This document shows, piece after piece, positions 26,074 to 35,667 of a stretch of 64,000 bases of DNA. The first letter of the stretch is position 1, and each line of letters begins with the position of its first letter. The position numbers and the translations under genes are program-made. Source of the stretch: Schauerella fraxinea (GTDB lineage Bacteria; Pseudomonadota; Gammaproteobacteria; Burkholderiales; Burkholderiaceae_B); NCBI GenBank assembly GCA_030849945.1, contig JAVDKK010000004.1, positions 496,001-560,000 of the forward strand. Direction: 5' to 3'. The notes under the pieces are model-generated. The model did no database searches, was not told the origin of the DNA, and was given only the letters and a program-made list of their open reading frames with translations.

Positions 26074-27666
26074 TCAGGATGACGTATCGGCGTCGTCGTC
26101 AGGATTGGGAATGTCGTATGGCAAGCGCTCGACGCGCACGGATGCAATCCGGCGCCCGTCGAGGCGAACCACTTCAAAACGGTGGCGCGCGTGCGGACTG
26201 ATGTGCTCGCACGCATCGCCCGGCTGAGGCAACTGCCCGAAACGCTCGAGCAGATAGCCGGCGAGCGTCGAATACTCCTGTTCTTCGTCGACCAGGCCTT
26301 CGATTTCCAGCACTTGCTCAACATGATGGATATCGGCCGCGCCGTCGATGCGCCAGACGCCCTCGCCCTCTTGTGCGATATCGGCCACTTCGTCTTCGTC
26401 CGGAAACTCGCCGGCGATGGCCTCGAACACGTCGATCGGCGTGACCAGGCCTTCAATGGCGCCGAACTCATCGGCCACCAGCACCAATTGACCGCGCGAG
26501 CGCTTGAGCACATCCATCAGTTTCAGGATGCCGGTGGACTCGGGCACGATGATGGGATCGCGCAACCGCTTGCGGCTGATACGACCATCGGTGATCAGAT
26601 CGGCGATCAGATCCTTGGCGCGCCCGACGCCCAGCAACTCGTCGAACGAACCGCGGCATACCGGGAAAAAGCTGTGCGGCACGCTCACCAACTGCGCACG
26701 GATGGTTTCCGCGTCGTCATCGATGTTGATCCACGACACATCGGTGCGCGGCGTCATGATCGAGGTGATGGGCCGCTCAGCCAAGGTGAGCACGCCGCTC
26801 ACCATATTGCGTTCTTCCACCCCGAAGGCATGGAGGATTTCCATATCCGGACTGGTGGGGGCATGCTCTTCGTCGGGCATGGGCGGGCGCTTGCCAAGCA
26901 TGCGCAGCACGGCCGAGGCGGTGCGTTCGCGCATGGGACGCCGGGCGTCCATCTTGAGCAGGTTGCGGCGTGCCAACTGATTGATGGCTTCGATGGCGAC
27001 CGAGAATGCGATGGCCGCGTACAAGTAGCCCTTGGGCACCTTGAAGCCGAATGCTTCGGCCAAGAGCGAGAACCCGATCATCAACAGGAAGCCCAAGCAC
27101 AGTACGACGACCGTGGGGTGGGCGTTGACGAAGCGCGTGAGCGGCTTGGATGCCAACAGCATGACGCCCATGGCGATCACGACAGCGATCATCATGATGG
27201 CCAAGTGATCGACCATCCCGACAGCAGTGATCACGGAATCGAGCGAGAAGACGGCATCGAGCACGACGATCTGCGTGACGATGACCCAGAAGCTGGCGTA
27301 GACGCGCGGCCCGCCTTCGATTTCCTGCTGGCCGCCTTCCACCCGTTCGTGCAGCTCCATCGTGCCCTTGAAGAGCAGGAACAAGCCCCCGATCATGAGG
27401 ATCAGGTCGCGTCCGGAAAAGGTGAGGGGTCCCACGGAAAACAGCGGTTGCGTGAGCGTGACCAGCCACGACATGACGGTCAACAAGCCCAGGCGCATCA
27501 CCAGGGCCAGACTCAGGCCCAATATGCGTGCCCGGTCGCGCTGGCTTGGCGGAAGCTTGTCCGCCAGGATGGCAATGAAGATGAGGTTATCGATCCCCAA
27601 GACAATCTCAAGGACGACAAGGGTAAGCAAGCCGACCCACGCGGCGGGGTCTGACAGCCACTCCAT
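26074..27666 (-). CDS. TerC-family membrane protein with CBS pair and CorC/HlyC domain
   Basis: 530 residues from the ATG at 27666, chosen because GGAG lies about 6 bases upstream and the family starts MEW...; an ATG at 27696 is possible. Residues 1-215 are the TerC-type membrane domain (EIVLGIDNLIFIAIL, with the conserved Asp pairs). Residues about 290-410 are a CBS pair (SIMTPRTDVSWINID and EFGAIEGLVTPIDVFEAI), and the C-terminal 90 residues are the CorC_HlyC domain. It is like E. coli YoaE/YegH. An ion-export or metal role is inferred for the family. Confidence 0.92.
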   Translation of the reverse strand: MEWLSDPAAWVGLLTLVVLEIVLGIDNLIFIAILADKLPPSQRDRARILGLSLALVMRLGLLTVMSWLVTLTQPLFSVGPLTFSGRDLILMIGGLFLLFKGTMELHERVEGGQQEIEGGPRVYASFWVIVTQIVVLDAVFSLDSVITAVGMVDHLAIMMIAVVIAMGVMLLASKPLTRFVNAHPTVVVLCLGFLLMIGFSLLAEAFGFKVPKGYLYAAIAFSVAIEAINQLARRNLLKMDARRPMRERTASAVLRMLGKRPPMPDEEHAPTSPDMEILHAFGVEERNMVSGVLTLAERPITSIMTPRTDVSWINIDDDAETIRAQLVSVPHSFFPVCRGSFDELLGVGRAKDLIADLITDGRISRKRLRDPIIVPESTGILKLMDVLKRSRGQLVLVADEFGAIEGLVTPIDVFEAIAGEFPDEDEVADIAQEGEGVWRIDGAADIHHVEQVLEIEGLVDEEQEYSTLAGYLLERFGQLPQPGDACEHISPHARHRFEVVRLDGRRIASVRVERLPYDIPNPDDDADTSS

Positions 27667-27736
27667 CAGGTACTCCAATAGTTCATCAGCCGGCAATCGT
27701 ACCTAAAAAAAGGCCGATCCGTCGGTCATCTTCGCG

Positions 27737-27760
27737 CACCTCCGCCAAACGGCGGAGGTG
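27737..27760. terminator. Perfect 10-bp hairpin downstream of suhB
   Basis: CACCTCCGCC and its exact complement enclose loop AAAC. It lies 24 bp downstream of the suhB stop on the minus strand. No clear T run follows, so it may be a weak terminator or mRNA 3' stabiliser. Confidence 0.5.
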
Positions 27761-27784
27761 ACAGCTGCCCGTAAGCAGCCGGTT

Positions 27785-28570
27785 TTACGCCTCTTTGGGC
27801 GTCATGCTGGTGAGCATCTGCGTGAAGATTTTGGGCGAGCCCGCGATGACGTTGCCGTGATCCAGCCACGTCTGCTCACCCTCGAAGTCGCCGATCAGGC
27901 CGCCGGCCTCGAGCACCAGCAAGCTGCCGGCCGCGAGATCCCAAGGCTTCTGCCCCACGGCGCAGTAGCCGTCGAGACGGCCGCAGGCCACATAGGCCAG
28001 ATCCAGCACCGTGGACCCCGTGCGGCGCACGCCGAGGGCTTTTTCCGACATTTGACGGAAGCGCGGCGAGTGGCCGCCATCGGCGTCGGCCGAACCGGGC
28101 CAATGCGAACCCAGCAGGGCTTCGTGAAAACGGATCCGGCCCGACACGCGCACGCGGCGGTCGTTCAGGAACGCGCCGCCCCCACGGCTGGCCGTGAAGA
28201 GTTCGTTGCGCGACGGATCGTAAATGACGGCTTGCGTCATTTGGCCGCGCTGCATGAGCGCGACCGACACGGCATAGTGCGGAAAGCCGTGAATGAAATT
28301 GCTGGTGCCGTCCAGCGGATCGATGATCCATTGCGAGTCGGCTTGATCCGGACCTTGCAGGCCGAACTCTTCGCCCAGGACGGCGTGGTCGGGATACGCC
28401 GTGCGCAGGACTTCCGCGATGGCCTCTTCGCAGGCGCGGTCGACTTCCGTGACATAATCGCCCGGCCCTTTGCGCGCCACGGCCACTTTATCGAGATCGA
28501 GGCTCGCCCGATTGATGATGGTGCCGGCGCGACGTGCCGCCTTGATGGCGGTGTTGAGCATGGGGTGCAT
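27785..28570 (-). CDS. suhB: Inositol-1-monophosphatase family protein SuhB
   Basis: 261 residues from the ATG at 28570, giving the typical MHPMLNTAIKAARRAG start. The metal-site motifs are GEEFG (66-70) and DPLDGTSNF (84-92), and the second signature WDLAAGSLLVLEAGG lies near residue 220. Beyond phosphatase activity, E. coli SuhB acts in ribosomal antitermination. It is divergent from trmJ with 74 bp between starts, an arrangement common in beta-proteobacteria. Confidence 0.95.
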   Translation of the reverse strand: MHPMLNTAIKAARRAGTIINRASLDLDKVAVARKGPGDYVTEVDRACEEAIAEVLRTAYPDHAVLGEEFGLQGPDQADSQWIIDPLDGTSNFIHGFPHYAVSVALMQRGQMTQAVIYDPSRNELFTASRGGGAFLNDRRVRVSGRIRFHEALLGSHWPGSADADGGHSPRFRQMSEKALGVRRTGSTVLDLAYVACGRLDGYCAVGQKPWDLAAGSLLVLEAGGLIGDFEGEQTWLDHGNVIAGSPKIFTQMLTSMTPKEA

Positions 28571-28644
28571 AGAATTCCGTAATTTTGCAGATGAAAAATG
28601 ATGGCCGCACCGCTTACGCCGCGTCGCCAAACACGCCATTTTAA

Positions 28645-29427
28645 ATGACTCACGACTTTTCACGCGTTCGCTTCGTCATGGTGCAGCCCAGCCACCCCGG
28701 AAACGTCGGTTCGGCGGCCCGCGCCATCAAGACAATGGGGTTCTCGGAGCTCGTGCTCGTTGCCCCAAAATTGCCCGACATGACGGCGCATCCCGACGCG
28801 ATCGCCTTGTCGAGCGGCGCCCAGGATGTGCTGGCCGCGGCCCTCATTTGCGACACGCTTGAAGAAGCCTTGGCGCCGGTGACACTGGCCTGCGCCCTCA
28901 CCGCCCGGGTGCGCGATCTCGGACCACCGCAAAGCGATATCCGTGAGGCGGCCCATATTACCCAATCTCACCTGGCCGAGTATCCGTCCGGGCGCGTGGC
29001 GTTGGTGCTGGGCACCGAACGCAGCGGTCTGACCAACGAGCAGATCGCCCGCTGCCACCGTATTTGCCACATTCCGGCCAATCCCGAGTACAGCTCGCTG
29101 AATGTGGCGCAGGCGCTACAACTGGCCGCCTGGGAGATGCGCTACGCCCTGCTCACCGCTGCGCAAGCCCCGTTGTTGCCCCCGTCGCGCGCACTCAGCC
29201 CGCAACCGGGCAGCGCGCCGGCTGCCAGCGAAGCCGTCGAAGCCTTTTTGACGCACTGGGAAACGGCATTGGTCGCCACCGAGTTCCTGGATCCGCAACA
29301 TCCCAAAAAGCTGATGCCGCGCATGCGCCATCTTTTCGGCCGCGCCGGCATGACGCGCGACGAGGTGGATATGTTGCGTGGGGTATGCACGGCGATCCTG
29401 TCGCGCATCAAGGGCCGCGGTAAATAA
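28645..29427 (+). CDS. trmJ: tRNA (cytidine/uridine-2'-O)-methyltransferase TrmJ
   Basis: 260 residues with the SPOUT-knot fold: VMVQPSHPGNVGSAARAIKTMGF (motif 1), LVLGTERSGLTNEQI (motif 2), and NPEYSSLNVAQALQLAAWEM (motif 3). It 2'-O-methylates nucleotide 32 in the anticodon loop of several tRNAs. It stands divergent from suhB. The rrmJ-type RlmE is excluded by length and motifs. Confidence 0.95.
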   Translation: MTHDFSRVRFVMVQPSHPGNVGSAARAIKTMGFSELVLVAPKLPDMTAHPDAIALSSGAQDVLAAALICDTLEEALAPVTLACALTARVRDLGPPQSDIREAAHITQSHLAEYPSGRVALVLGTERSGLTNEQIARCHRICHIPANPEYSSLNVAQALQLAAWEMRYALLTAAQAPLLPPSRALSPQPGSAPAASEAVEAFLTHWETALVATEFLDPQHPKKLMPRMRHLFGRAGMTRDEVDMLRGVCTAILSRIKGRGK

Positions 29428-29547
29428 AGCGGCCGCCGCACCCCTCGACTGGTGCGTGCGCGTGGATTTCTCTGGGCGTCGTCTTCGATGATTCCTTATT
29501 GTGGGCCACACCCGGATTGAGCGAGCGGTAAGGCCCTCTCGCCCGAC

Positions 29548-30759
29548 TCAATGCGCGACAACGTGGGTGCGCGCACCCGGGCGGAAGCCATGGGTTCGGG
29601 ACGCTGCGACGATGACGAAGCCGATGGCCAGCAACGCCGCCAGCGCCCACGGGAAGGTGTACGCACCCCATCGGTCCAGCAGGATGCCGCCCAGCACGCC
29701 ACCGCCCGCGATCACGCCGTTCCAGGCCACGACGTTCATGGATAGCGCCACATCGGCGCCGTCACCGGCAGCGTCAGCGAGCGCGGTCTGCAGGAGGGTC
29801 GCTGCGCCGCCAAAGGTCAGGCCCCACACGGCCACACCCACGTAAACCGCGGCGGGTACGCTGGTCAGCCACACAAACGACAGCGAAACGAGGCAGAACG
29901 TGGCCAGGCAGACGAGCACGGTGCTGCGCAGGTGGCGCTCGACCAGCCGGCCGGTGAGACCGATACCCGCTAACGCACCGATACCGAAGACCAGCAACAC
30001 CACATCGACCCGATCAAGCAGTCCTGCCTGGGCCACGAACGGCGCGATATAGGTGTAGAGAATGTTGTGGGCAAGCATCCAGGCCATCACCGTGGCCAGA
30101 ACGGGACGCACGCCTGGGGTGGTGAACACCTTGCGCAATGCCATACGATCGCGCCCGATCTGTCCCGGGAAATCCGGCACCCGGGCCAACACCCAGACGA
30201 TCAATACGAGGGTCAGCACGGAGATCACGCCGAAGGCGCTGCGCCATCCCACAGCGCTACCCAGCCAGCTCCCGAGCGGCACGCCCAGCGATAGTGCAAT
30301 GGGGGTGCCGACCATCGCGATGGCCATCGCCCTTCCCTGTTGATGCGGCTGCACCATGCGCCGCGCGTAACCGGCTAACAGGCTCCACGCCAGACCGGTG
30401 GCCACACCGGCGAAGAAACGCGCCACCAGTGTCAGCGAGAAGTTCGACGACAGCGCGGTAATGGTGTTGAACACCAGGAAACCGACGATCGTGAGCAGCA
30501 GTACATTGCGCCGCCGCCACCCGCGCGTGGCAATGGTCAGCGGAATGGCCGCCAACACCGCACCGAGTGCATAGGCCGTCACGGTCTGTCCGGCAAGCGA
30601 TGCACTCACATCGAGTCCGGCGGAGATTTGCGGCAACAAGCCTGCGGGCAAGGTTTCGGTCACGATGCAGACGAAGCCGGTCATGGCTAACGCCAACAAA
30701 GCAGAGATAGGCAGCCGGTCGGCTGGCGCCTCAGCGGTCGAAACGGTGGAATGGGTCAC
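29548..30759 (-). CDS. MFS transporter, AraJ/YdhP-type efflux
   Basis: 403 residues from a GTG at 30759, with AAGGA five bases upstream. Twelve membrane segments are predicted, with the early signature ETLPAGLLPQISAGLDVS typical of the sugar-efflux/AraJ/NepI DHA1 branch. It is divergent from a TetR regulator, a classic exporter-repressor pair. The substrate is unknown; drugs, nucleosides or arabinose-like sugars are options. Confidence 0.9.
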   Translation of the reverse strand: MTHSTVSTAEAPADRLPISALLALAMTGFVCIVTETLPAGLLPQISAGLDVSASLAGQTVTAYALGAVLAAIPLTIATRGWRRRNVLLLTIVGFLVFNTITALSSNFSLTLVARFFAGVATGLAWSLLAGYARRMVQPHQQGRAMAIAMVGTPIALSLGVPLGSWLGSAVGWRSAFGVISVLTLVLIVWVLARVPDFPGQIGRDRMALRKVFTTPGVRPVLATVMAWMLAHNILYTYIAPFVAQAGLLDRVDVVLLVFGIGALAGIGLTGRLVERHLRSTVLVCLATFCLVSLSFVWLTSVPAAVYVGVAVWGLTFGGAATLLQTALADAAGDGADVALSMNVVAWNGVIAGGGVLGGILLDRWGAYTFPWALAALLAIGFVIVAASRTHGFRPGARTHVVAH

Positions 30760-30793
30760 GTCTTTCCTTGAGTAAGCGTTTTCGTTCGGAAGG

Positions 30794-30823
30794 CTACATA
30801 TATATCGTTCGGTACAAATGTAG
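30794..30823. promoter_or_regulatory. Possible TetR operator between MFS and TetR genes
   Basis: CTACAT (30794-30799) and ATGTAG (30818-30823) form an inverted repeat around an AT-rich core. A direct repeat CGTTCGG occurs at 30783-30789 and 30806-30812. It sits in the divergent 131-bp gap. Confidence 0.4.
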
Positions 30824-30890
30824 TGGAACGTGAACCGCTTGTCCAGAACTTATGTATCGACTAGTATTTATATTGAAAAAGGAGCATGAC

Positions 30891-31517
30891 ATGGCGCAAA
30901 TGGGCCGGCCGCGTACGTTCGATCGAGATGCCGCCATCGCGCAGGCACTCAATCTGTTTTGGGAACAGGGCTACGAATCCACATCCCTGAGTCAATTGAA
31001 GGCCGCCATCGGCAACGGTATTTCGGCACCCAGCTTCTATGCTGCTTTCGGTTCCAAGGAAGCACTCTTTCAGGAGTGCGTGGCGGTATACCTGGCCACT
31101 TACGCCCAGGTCACGGAGTGTCTCTGGGATACGAACCTGCGTCCGCGGGAGGCTGTGGAACAGGCGCTCAGGCGTTCGGCTCGCATGCAGTGCGAGCGTG
31201 GACACCCGAAAGGCTGCATGGTCGCCTTGGGCGTAATGAGCGCGCCGTCGCCCGAGCTGTCGGCCGTGACGGCACCGCTGACACGCTCACGCGCACGAAC
31301 CCGCGCCGGAATTCGTGCCAGCATCGAAAGAGCGATCGCTGCTGGCGAATTCGCAAACGATGTGGATTCACGCGCGCTGACCACCGTGTTCGACAGTTTT
31401 CTGGTGGGCCTCTCCACACTGGCCAGGGATGGTGTCGGGCTTCAGGTCATGAATGCCGCCATCGCTCTGGTCATGGACGTCTGGGACCGGCACGCCGTCG
31501 GGCACATCGAGAAATAA
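30891..31517 (+). CDS. TetR-family transcriptional repressor
   Basis: 208 residues from the ATG at 30891, with AAGGAG six bases upstream; an earlier in-frame start lacks such a site. The N-terminal HTH reads AIAQALNLFWEQGYESTSLSQL and ends in FYAAFGSKEALF. The C-terminal part resembles TetR_C of the AcrR-like group (RGCMVALG-like segment GHPKGCMVALGV). It probably represses the divergent MFS exporter and itself. A terminator follows at once. Confidence 0.92.
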   Translation: MAQMGRPRTFDRDAAIAQALNLFWEQGYESTSLSQLKAAIGNGISAPSFYAAFGSKEALFQECVAVYLATYAQVTECLWDTNLRPREAVEQALRRSARMQCERGHPKGCMVALGVMSAPSPELSAVTAPLTRSRARTRAGIRASIERAIAAGEFANDVDSRALTTVFDSFLVGLSTLARDGVGLQVMNAAIALVMDVWDRHAVGHIEK

Positions 31518-31518
31518 A

Positions 31519-31556
31519 AAAACCCGGCATGGCGCGTGTGCGCCATGCCGGGCTTT
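31519..31556. terminator. Strong intrinsic terminator after the TetR gene
   Basis: A 13-bp perfect stem (CCCGGCATGGCGC) with loop GTGT lies between an A run and a T run. It begins 2 bp after the TetR stop and can also serve the convergent Bug gene. Confidence 0.92.
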
Positions 31557-31601
31557 GGGAGGCGGGCACTTGGGTAGGTACCCAACATGCCGCGGTGCGA
31601 A

Positions 31602-32591
31602 TTAGTCGACCTTGGCGCCCGAGGCCTTGACCACCGGGCCCCACTTCTCGACTTCAGCCTTCACAAATGCGCCGAACTCGGCCGGCGACTGCTTGGCGCC
31701 GACAGCACCCAGTTGCTTGAAGTTTTCTTGCACGTTGGGTTTGTCCTGCGCCTTGACGATCACGTCGTTCAACTTGGCGATGACGTCGGGCGGCGTGCCG
31801 GCGGGCGCCAGCAAACCGAACCAGGACGACACGTTGAAGTCGGGGAAACCCGATTCTTTCATCGTGGGAATGTCGGGCGCCGTAGGCGAACGTTCGGCCG
31901 TGGTCACGGCCAATGCGCGCAGCTTGCCCGACTGCACATGCGGCCAGGCAGCCGGCATGTTGTCGAAGTCATACTGCACCTGACCGCCGATCAGGTCGGT
32001 CAACGCCGGGGCGCTGCCACGATACGGCACGTGCAACACGTCGATACCGGCCTGGATCTTGAAGAGCTCGCCCGCCATGTGGATCGACGTGCCGCTGCCC
32101 GACGAGGCAAACGCCAGCTTGCCCGGATTGGCTTTGGCGTGCGCCACCAGTTCCTGCACCGACTTGACCGGCAGGTTGGGGTTGACGACCAACAGGTTGG
32201 GCACTTGCGCGCCCATGGCCACCGGCGCGAAATCCTTCAGCAGATCGAACGACAGATTGGGATACAGGGTGTAGTTGATGGCGTTGGTGACCGCTGCGAA
32301 ATACAGGGTGTAGCCATCGGGTGCAGCGCGAGAGGCTTGCTCGGCGCCGATATTGCTGCCGGCCCCCGGCTTGTTCTCGACCACGAAGGTTTGACCCAAT
32401 GCTTCGGTCAGTTCCTTGGCCATGATGCGAGCCACGATATCGGTGGTGCCGCCAGCCGAGAAGCCGACGATGATGCGCACGGGCCGGTCGGGGTAAGCCG
32501 CCATCGCTGCGGCGGGCACCGCCATTGCCGTTGCCAGACCGGCGGCCAATAGCGTTTTGCGCCACGCGCGCGCGAAAATTCCGCTGCTCAT
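31602..32591 (-). CDS. Bug/TctC-family periplasmic substrate-binding protein
   Basis: 329 residues. Residues 1-32 are a Sec signal peptide (AAGLATAMAVPAAAMAA). The mature part has the Bug signatures YPDRPVRIIVGFSAGGTTDIVAR and PGKLAFASSGSGTSIHMAGELF. The ATG at 32591 follows GAGGAG. Bug proteins bind carboxylates or amides, either for a TctAB transporter or as sensors; no tctA/B is present. It is divergent from an IclR gene, so the two form a regulator/binding-protein pair. The ligand is unknown. Confidence 0.93.
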   Translation of the reverse strand: MSSGIFARAWRKTLLAAGLATAMAVPAAAMAAYPDRPVRIIVGFSAGGTTDIVARIMAKELTEALGQTFVVENKPGAGSNIGAEQASRAAPDGYTLYFAAVTNAINYTLYPNLSFDLLKDFAPVAMGAQVPNLLVVNPNLPVKSVQELVAHAKANPGKLAFASSGSGTSIHMAGELFKIQAGIDVLHVPYRGSAPALTDLIGGQVQYDFDNMPAAWPHVQSGKLRALAVTTAERSPTAPDIPTMKESGFPDFNVSSWFGLLAPAGTPPDVIAKLNDVIVKAQDKPNVQENFKQLGAVGAKQSPAEFGAFVKAEVEKWGPVVKASGAKVD

Positions 32592-32609
32592 ACTGTCTCC
32601 TCGTTATAT

Positions 32610-32624
32610 GTCCATCTATTGGAC
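32610..32624. promoter_or_regulatory. Palindromic operator candidate (GTCCA-N5-TGGAC)
   Basis: A perfect inverted repeat GTCCA/TGGAC with a 5-bp centre lies 19 bp upstream of the Bug start, in the gap shared with the divergent IclR gene. Position and symmetry fit an IclR-type site. This is inference. Confidence 0.45.
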
Positions 32625-32720
32625 GCTAAAATAGTTTTGCGGGTAGATTCTGCCCGTCCCGAAACCATAGAGCAAGCCACCGTCCACAGGACGGACGAGC
32701 ATGCCAACGAGGAGACCACG

Positions 32721-33506
32721 GTGCGGCACCCTGCCGCGCCGCTATTGCCCATGATGGATACCGATACCAACGGCGCCGGCCCCCGTACGCTGCGCCGCGG
32801 ACTCAACGTACTGGCGGCGTTGCGCGATGCCGGCGAAGCCGGTGCCAGCGTGACCGAGCTGGCACGCGTCACTGACATCCGCCGTCCCACGATCTACCGA
32901 TTGCTCGATGCCCTGCTCGATGCCGGACTGGTGATGCCCCTGGCGGGCACCAAGCGCTACCGCGCACACTGGTCGGCGTCCTCGTCGGCCGCCGATCCCG
33001 ATCCGCGCATCGCGCCCGCCTTGCCGATGCTGCGGCGGTTGGCCGAGCGCACCGGCGATGCCGTGTTTCTGGTGGTGCGCGATGGTGCTGACTCGTTAAG
33101 CTTGCAACGCGAAATCGGCAGCTATCCCGTGCAGATTCTGGCGACCTATGCCGGCAAGCGCCAGCCGCTGGGCGTGGGCTCAGGCGGCATGGCGATTCTG
33201 GCCGCGCTGCCCGACGAGCAGGCCTTTGCCATCGTGGATCGCAATGAAGACCGGCTCGACGAATACGGCGGCATGACGGCCGCCGAGATGAAACGTCTGA
33301 TCAACAACACGCGTTCGCGTGGGTATTCGGTGGTGGGCAACCATGCCGTGCGCGGCGCGCTGGGGGTGGGCTGTGCCCTGCTCGATCCGCAGGGCCTGCC
33401 GCAGTTGGCGGTGAGCGTGACCGCCATCATCGAGCGGATGCCGGCCACGCGCCAGCGCGCGATCGCGGGCTGGATACAAGACGAGTTGGCGCACTATCGG
33501 CCTTGA
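32721..33506 (+). CDS. IclR-family transcriptional regulator
   Basis: 261 residues from a GTG at 32721, chosen because GAGGAG lies about 6 bases upstream; an ATG at 32751 is an alternative and a TTG at 32619 would reach into the operator. The winged helix reads TLRRGLNVLAALRDAGEA and VTELARVTDIRRPTIYRLLDAL. The effector domain spans residues about 85-255. It probably regulates the divergent Bug gene. Confidence 0.9.
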   Translation: MRHPAAPLLPMMDTDTNGAGPRTLRRGLNVLAALRDAGEAGASVTELARVTDIRRPTIYRLLDALLDAGLVMPLAGTKRYRAHWSASSSAADPDPRIAPALPMLRRLAERTGDAVFLVVRDGADSLSLQREIGSYPVQILATYAGKRQPLGVGSGGMAILAALPDEQAFAIVDRNEDRLDEYGGMTAAEMKRLINNTRSRGYSVVGNHAVRGALGVGCALLDPQGLPQLAVSVTAIIERMPATRQRAIAGWIQDELAHYRP

Positions 33507-33584
33507 TGCTCGCCTGGGGTGCGCCCGCAGCGCGTCTCAGATGGCACCGTCACGTCCGCCTCAGATTCGCTTCGAAGTGCGCCT

Positions 33585-34499
33585 TTAACGCGGCGGCGGC
33601 GGCAGCACCGTGCCCGTTGTGGGTACAGGGCCGTCGCCTGCAGGCTGCGGCTGCCCGGCTGTGCCGCCATCACCCGCCGCCTGCGGTCCGCTCGCCACGT
33701 CGTACACCGGCACGGGCGGCTTGAAGCCCTTCTCGTCCAGCATCTGACGCGTCGTGCGCAGCAGGTCGCCCCGCATTTCCCAGTATTTGCCCACTTCGGC
33801 CCACACGCTCACCATCACGACGACCACGTTGTCGCGATACTCGTTCACGCGAATGACCGGCGCCGGATCCTTCATGATCATCGGGTGGGCATCGACCAAG
33901 GCCGTCAACTGCGCCATGGCTTGATCGAGATCGTCGCCATAACGGATACCCACCGGCATATCGAGCTTGCGGGTGGTGTTGCGCGAGAAATTGGTGATCG
34001 TTGCGTTCCACACCACACTGTTGGGCAGGGTGACGTGCACCCCATCGCCCTTCACCAATCGCGTCAGAAACAAGCCGACTTCAGCCACCGTGCCATCCGT
34101 GCCCGAGCTCAGCGCGATGGATTCGCCTGCACGAATCGGGCGCAACACGAGCAGCATGATGCCGGCCGAGATGTTTTGGAGGGTACCTTGCAATGCCAGG
34201 CCGATGGCCAAGCTGGCGGCGCCCAGCACAGCGATCAAGCTCGCCGTTTGCACGCCGAAACGCGCCAGCACGGCGATCACGGTGAAAATGCGCACCACCC
34301 ACACGACGGCGCTGTAGAACATCGGCACGATGGTCGCGTCGATACGCGGCGAGCGCTGCGCCGCGCGGCGCACCCAGTTGCCCAGAATGCTCGACAGCCA
34401 CCAGCCGGCGATCAGGATCAACAGCGCAATGACGATGTTGACACCGATATCGAAAAATTTCGGCACGAGCGCCGCGAAACCCAGGTACATATTTTCCAT
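33585..34499 (-). CDS. MscS-family mechanosensitive channel
   Basis: 304 residues from the ATG at 34499, with GGGAG five bases upstream; an earlier ATG at 34544 is less likely. Three membrane segments precede the MscS beta domain. The pore helix reads GLALQGTLQNISAGIMLL. The Pro-rich C-terminal tail (about 30 residues) is disordered. It opens under membrane tension to release solutes during osmotic downshock. It stands alone on the minus strand, downstream of the imelysin cluster. Confidence 0.93.
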   Translation of the reverse strand: MENMYLGFAALVPKFFDIGVNIVIALLILIAGWWLSSILGNWVRRAAQRSPRIDATIVPMFYSAVVWVVRIFTVIAVLARFGVQTASLIAVLGAASLAIGLALQGTLQNISAGIMLLVLRPIRAGESIALSSGTDGTVAEVGLFLTRLVKGDGVHVTLPNSVVWNATITNFSRNTTRKLDMPVGIRYGDDLDQAMAQLTALVDAHPMIMKDPAPVIRVNEYRDNVVVVMVSVWAEVGKYWEMRGDLLRTTRQMLDEKGFKPPVPVYDVASGPQAAGDGGTAGQPQPAGDGPVPTTGTVLPPPPR

Positions 34500-34560
34500 A
34501 CGAACTCCCGATGAAGCCAAACCTGCAAAAACGATCGGGTTCAATGTATCAGATCGATTT

Positions 34561-35667
34561 TCAGATCGCGCGCAGGTGGTTATCCCATGCCAGCCCGCTC
34601 GCGGCCGGCAGCGTCACGATCGGCGCACGCGTGGGCGCCACCCGCTCGAGCACGCCATTGCCGCTGCTGAAGAGAAAATCGTCGTCGCCATGGGGCGCGA
34701 TGCCGCAGCCATCGTGCAGAGGCGTCACGCCCAGATATCGACCGGACGCGGCCTCCCAATACACCACCTGCCCGCCCACCGGGCTGGAGGTCGCGATGAT
34801 GGTGCCGCTGCGATCCGCCGCTACCGAGCCGATGTAGTTTCCGAACCCGCGCAAGACCTCGGGCGGGCCGGCAAACAACTCGGGCGCGTGCCCGCGGCGA
34901 TGTCGTCCCACGAGCGGCGGCCTGTCGCCAGCCGGTCCGTTGTACTGGCACCCGAACCATAATGTGCCGTCGCCCGCCAATCCCAAATGCCGCAACGACA
35001 ACGCGCCCAGGTTGCGATCAAGCGTGACATGCTCGAGCAGGATGCCGGTCTCGGCATCGATGTAGTCGAGCGATGGGGCGATGCCGCCCTCGTTCAAGGC
35101 CAGTTTGCCGTAATCGGGATGCGTGAGAATGCCGCCATTGGCCACGCACAACGTGGGGCCATCAGGCATCAACACCACTTCGTGCGCGCCGATGCCGCCA
35201 CCGTCGAATTCACCGATACGCCGGTAATCGCCCCCGGTGCTTGCGTCATAGACGCCCAGCACACTGCGGCCATTCTCATAATCGTTTTCGGCGGCGATCA
35301 ATCGCGTGCCGTCCGGGGTGTACACGCCATGACCGAAATAATGGCGGCCCGCCGGTAACGGCAACGCCTTGGGCGCGTACTTGCCGGCCAGATCGAACGC
35401 CAACGCAAAAAACCCGGGTTGCCGCCCAAACGCCACCGCCCGGCCGCGTGCGGCGTCGATAGCGAAGCTATGGCCGCGATCGGGCAACGGCACCACGATG
35501 TCGGTCGTGCCGCGATCGTTCATCACCACCGCTTCGAAATGGCTGCCGCGTTGCCGCGCGGTCAGGTAGCGCGGCGCGTCGCTCGCCGCCCAGGCACGCG
35601 CAGCCGCAAACGGTGTGCAACCCACCAGCGCGGCCAACGCCACAAACTGCCGGCGGTCAATCGCCAT
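34561..35667 (-). CDS. DUF1513 periplasmic beta-propeller-like protein
   Basis: 368 residues with a Tat-like or Sec leader (DRRQFVALAALVGC, ending ARAWAA). The body has repeated DGTRLIAAENDYENG- and GIGAHEVVLMPDG-type blades, matching DUF1513. In many proteobacteria it is the last gene of an imelysin / di-haem / imelysin / DUF1513 iron locus. It overlaps the preceding imelysin stop by 11 bp. The biochemical role is unknown. Confidence 0.9.
   Translation of the reverse strand: MAIDRRQFVALAALVGCTPFAAARAWAASDAPRYLTARQRGSHFEAVVMNDRGTTDIVVPLPDRGHSFAIDAARGRAVAFGRQPGFFALAFDLAGKYAPKALPLPAGRHYFGHGVYTPDGTRLIAAENDYENGRSVLGVYDASTGGDYRRIGEFDGGGIGAHEVVLMPDGPTLCVANGGILTHPDYGKLALNEGGIAPSLDYIDAETGILLEHVTLDRNLGALSLRHLGLAGDGTLWFGCQYNGPAGDRPPLVGRHRRGHAPELFAGPPEVLRGFGNYIGSVAADRSGTIIATSSPVGGQVVYWEAASGRYLGVTPLHDGCGIAPHGDDDFLFSSGNGVLERVAPTRAPIVTLPAASGLAWDNHLRAI

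Noticed and set aside
27737..27760. Hairpin as a strong terminator
   Set aside because: The stem is perfect but no T run follows on either strand, so only a weak call was kept.
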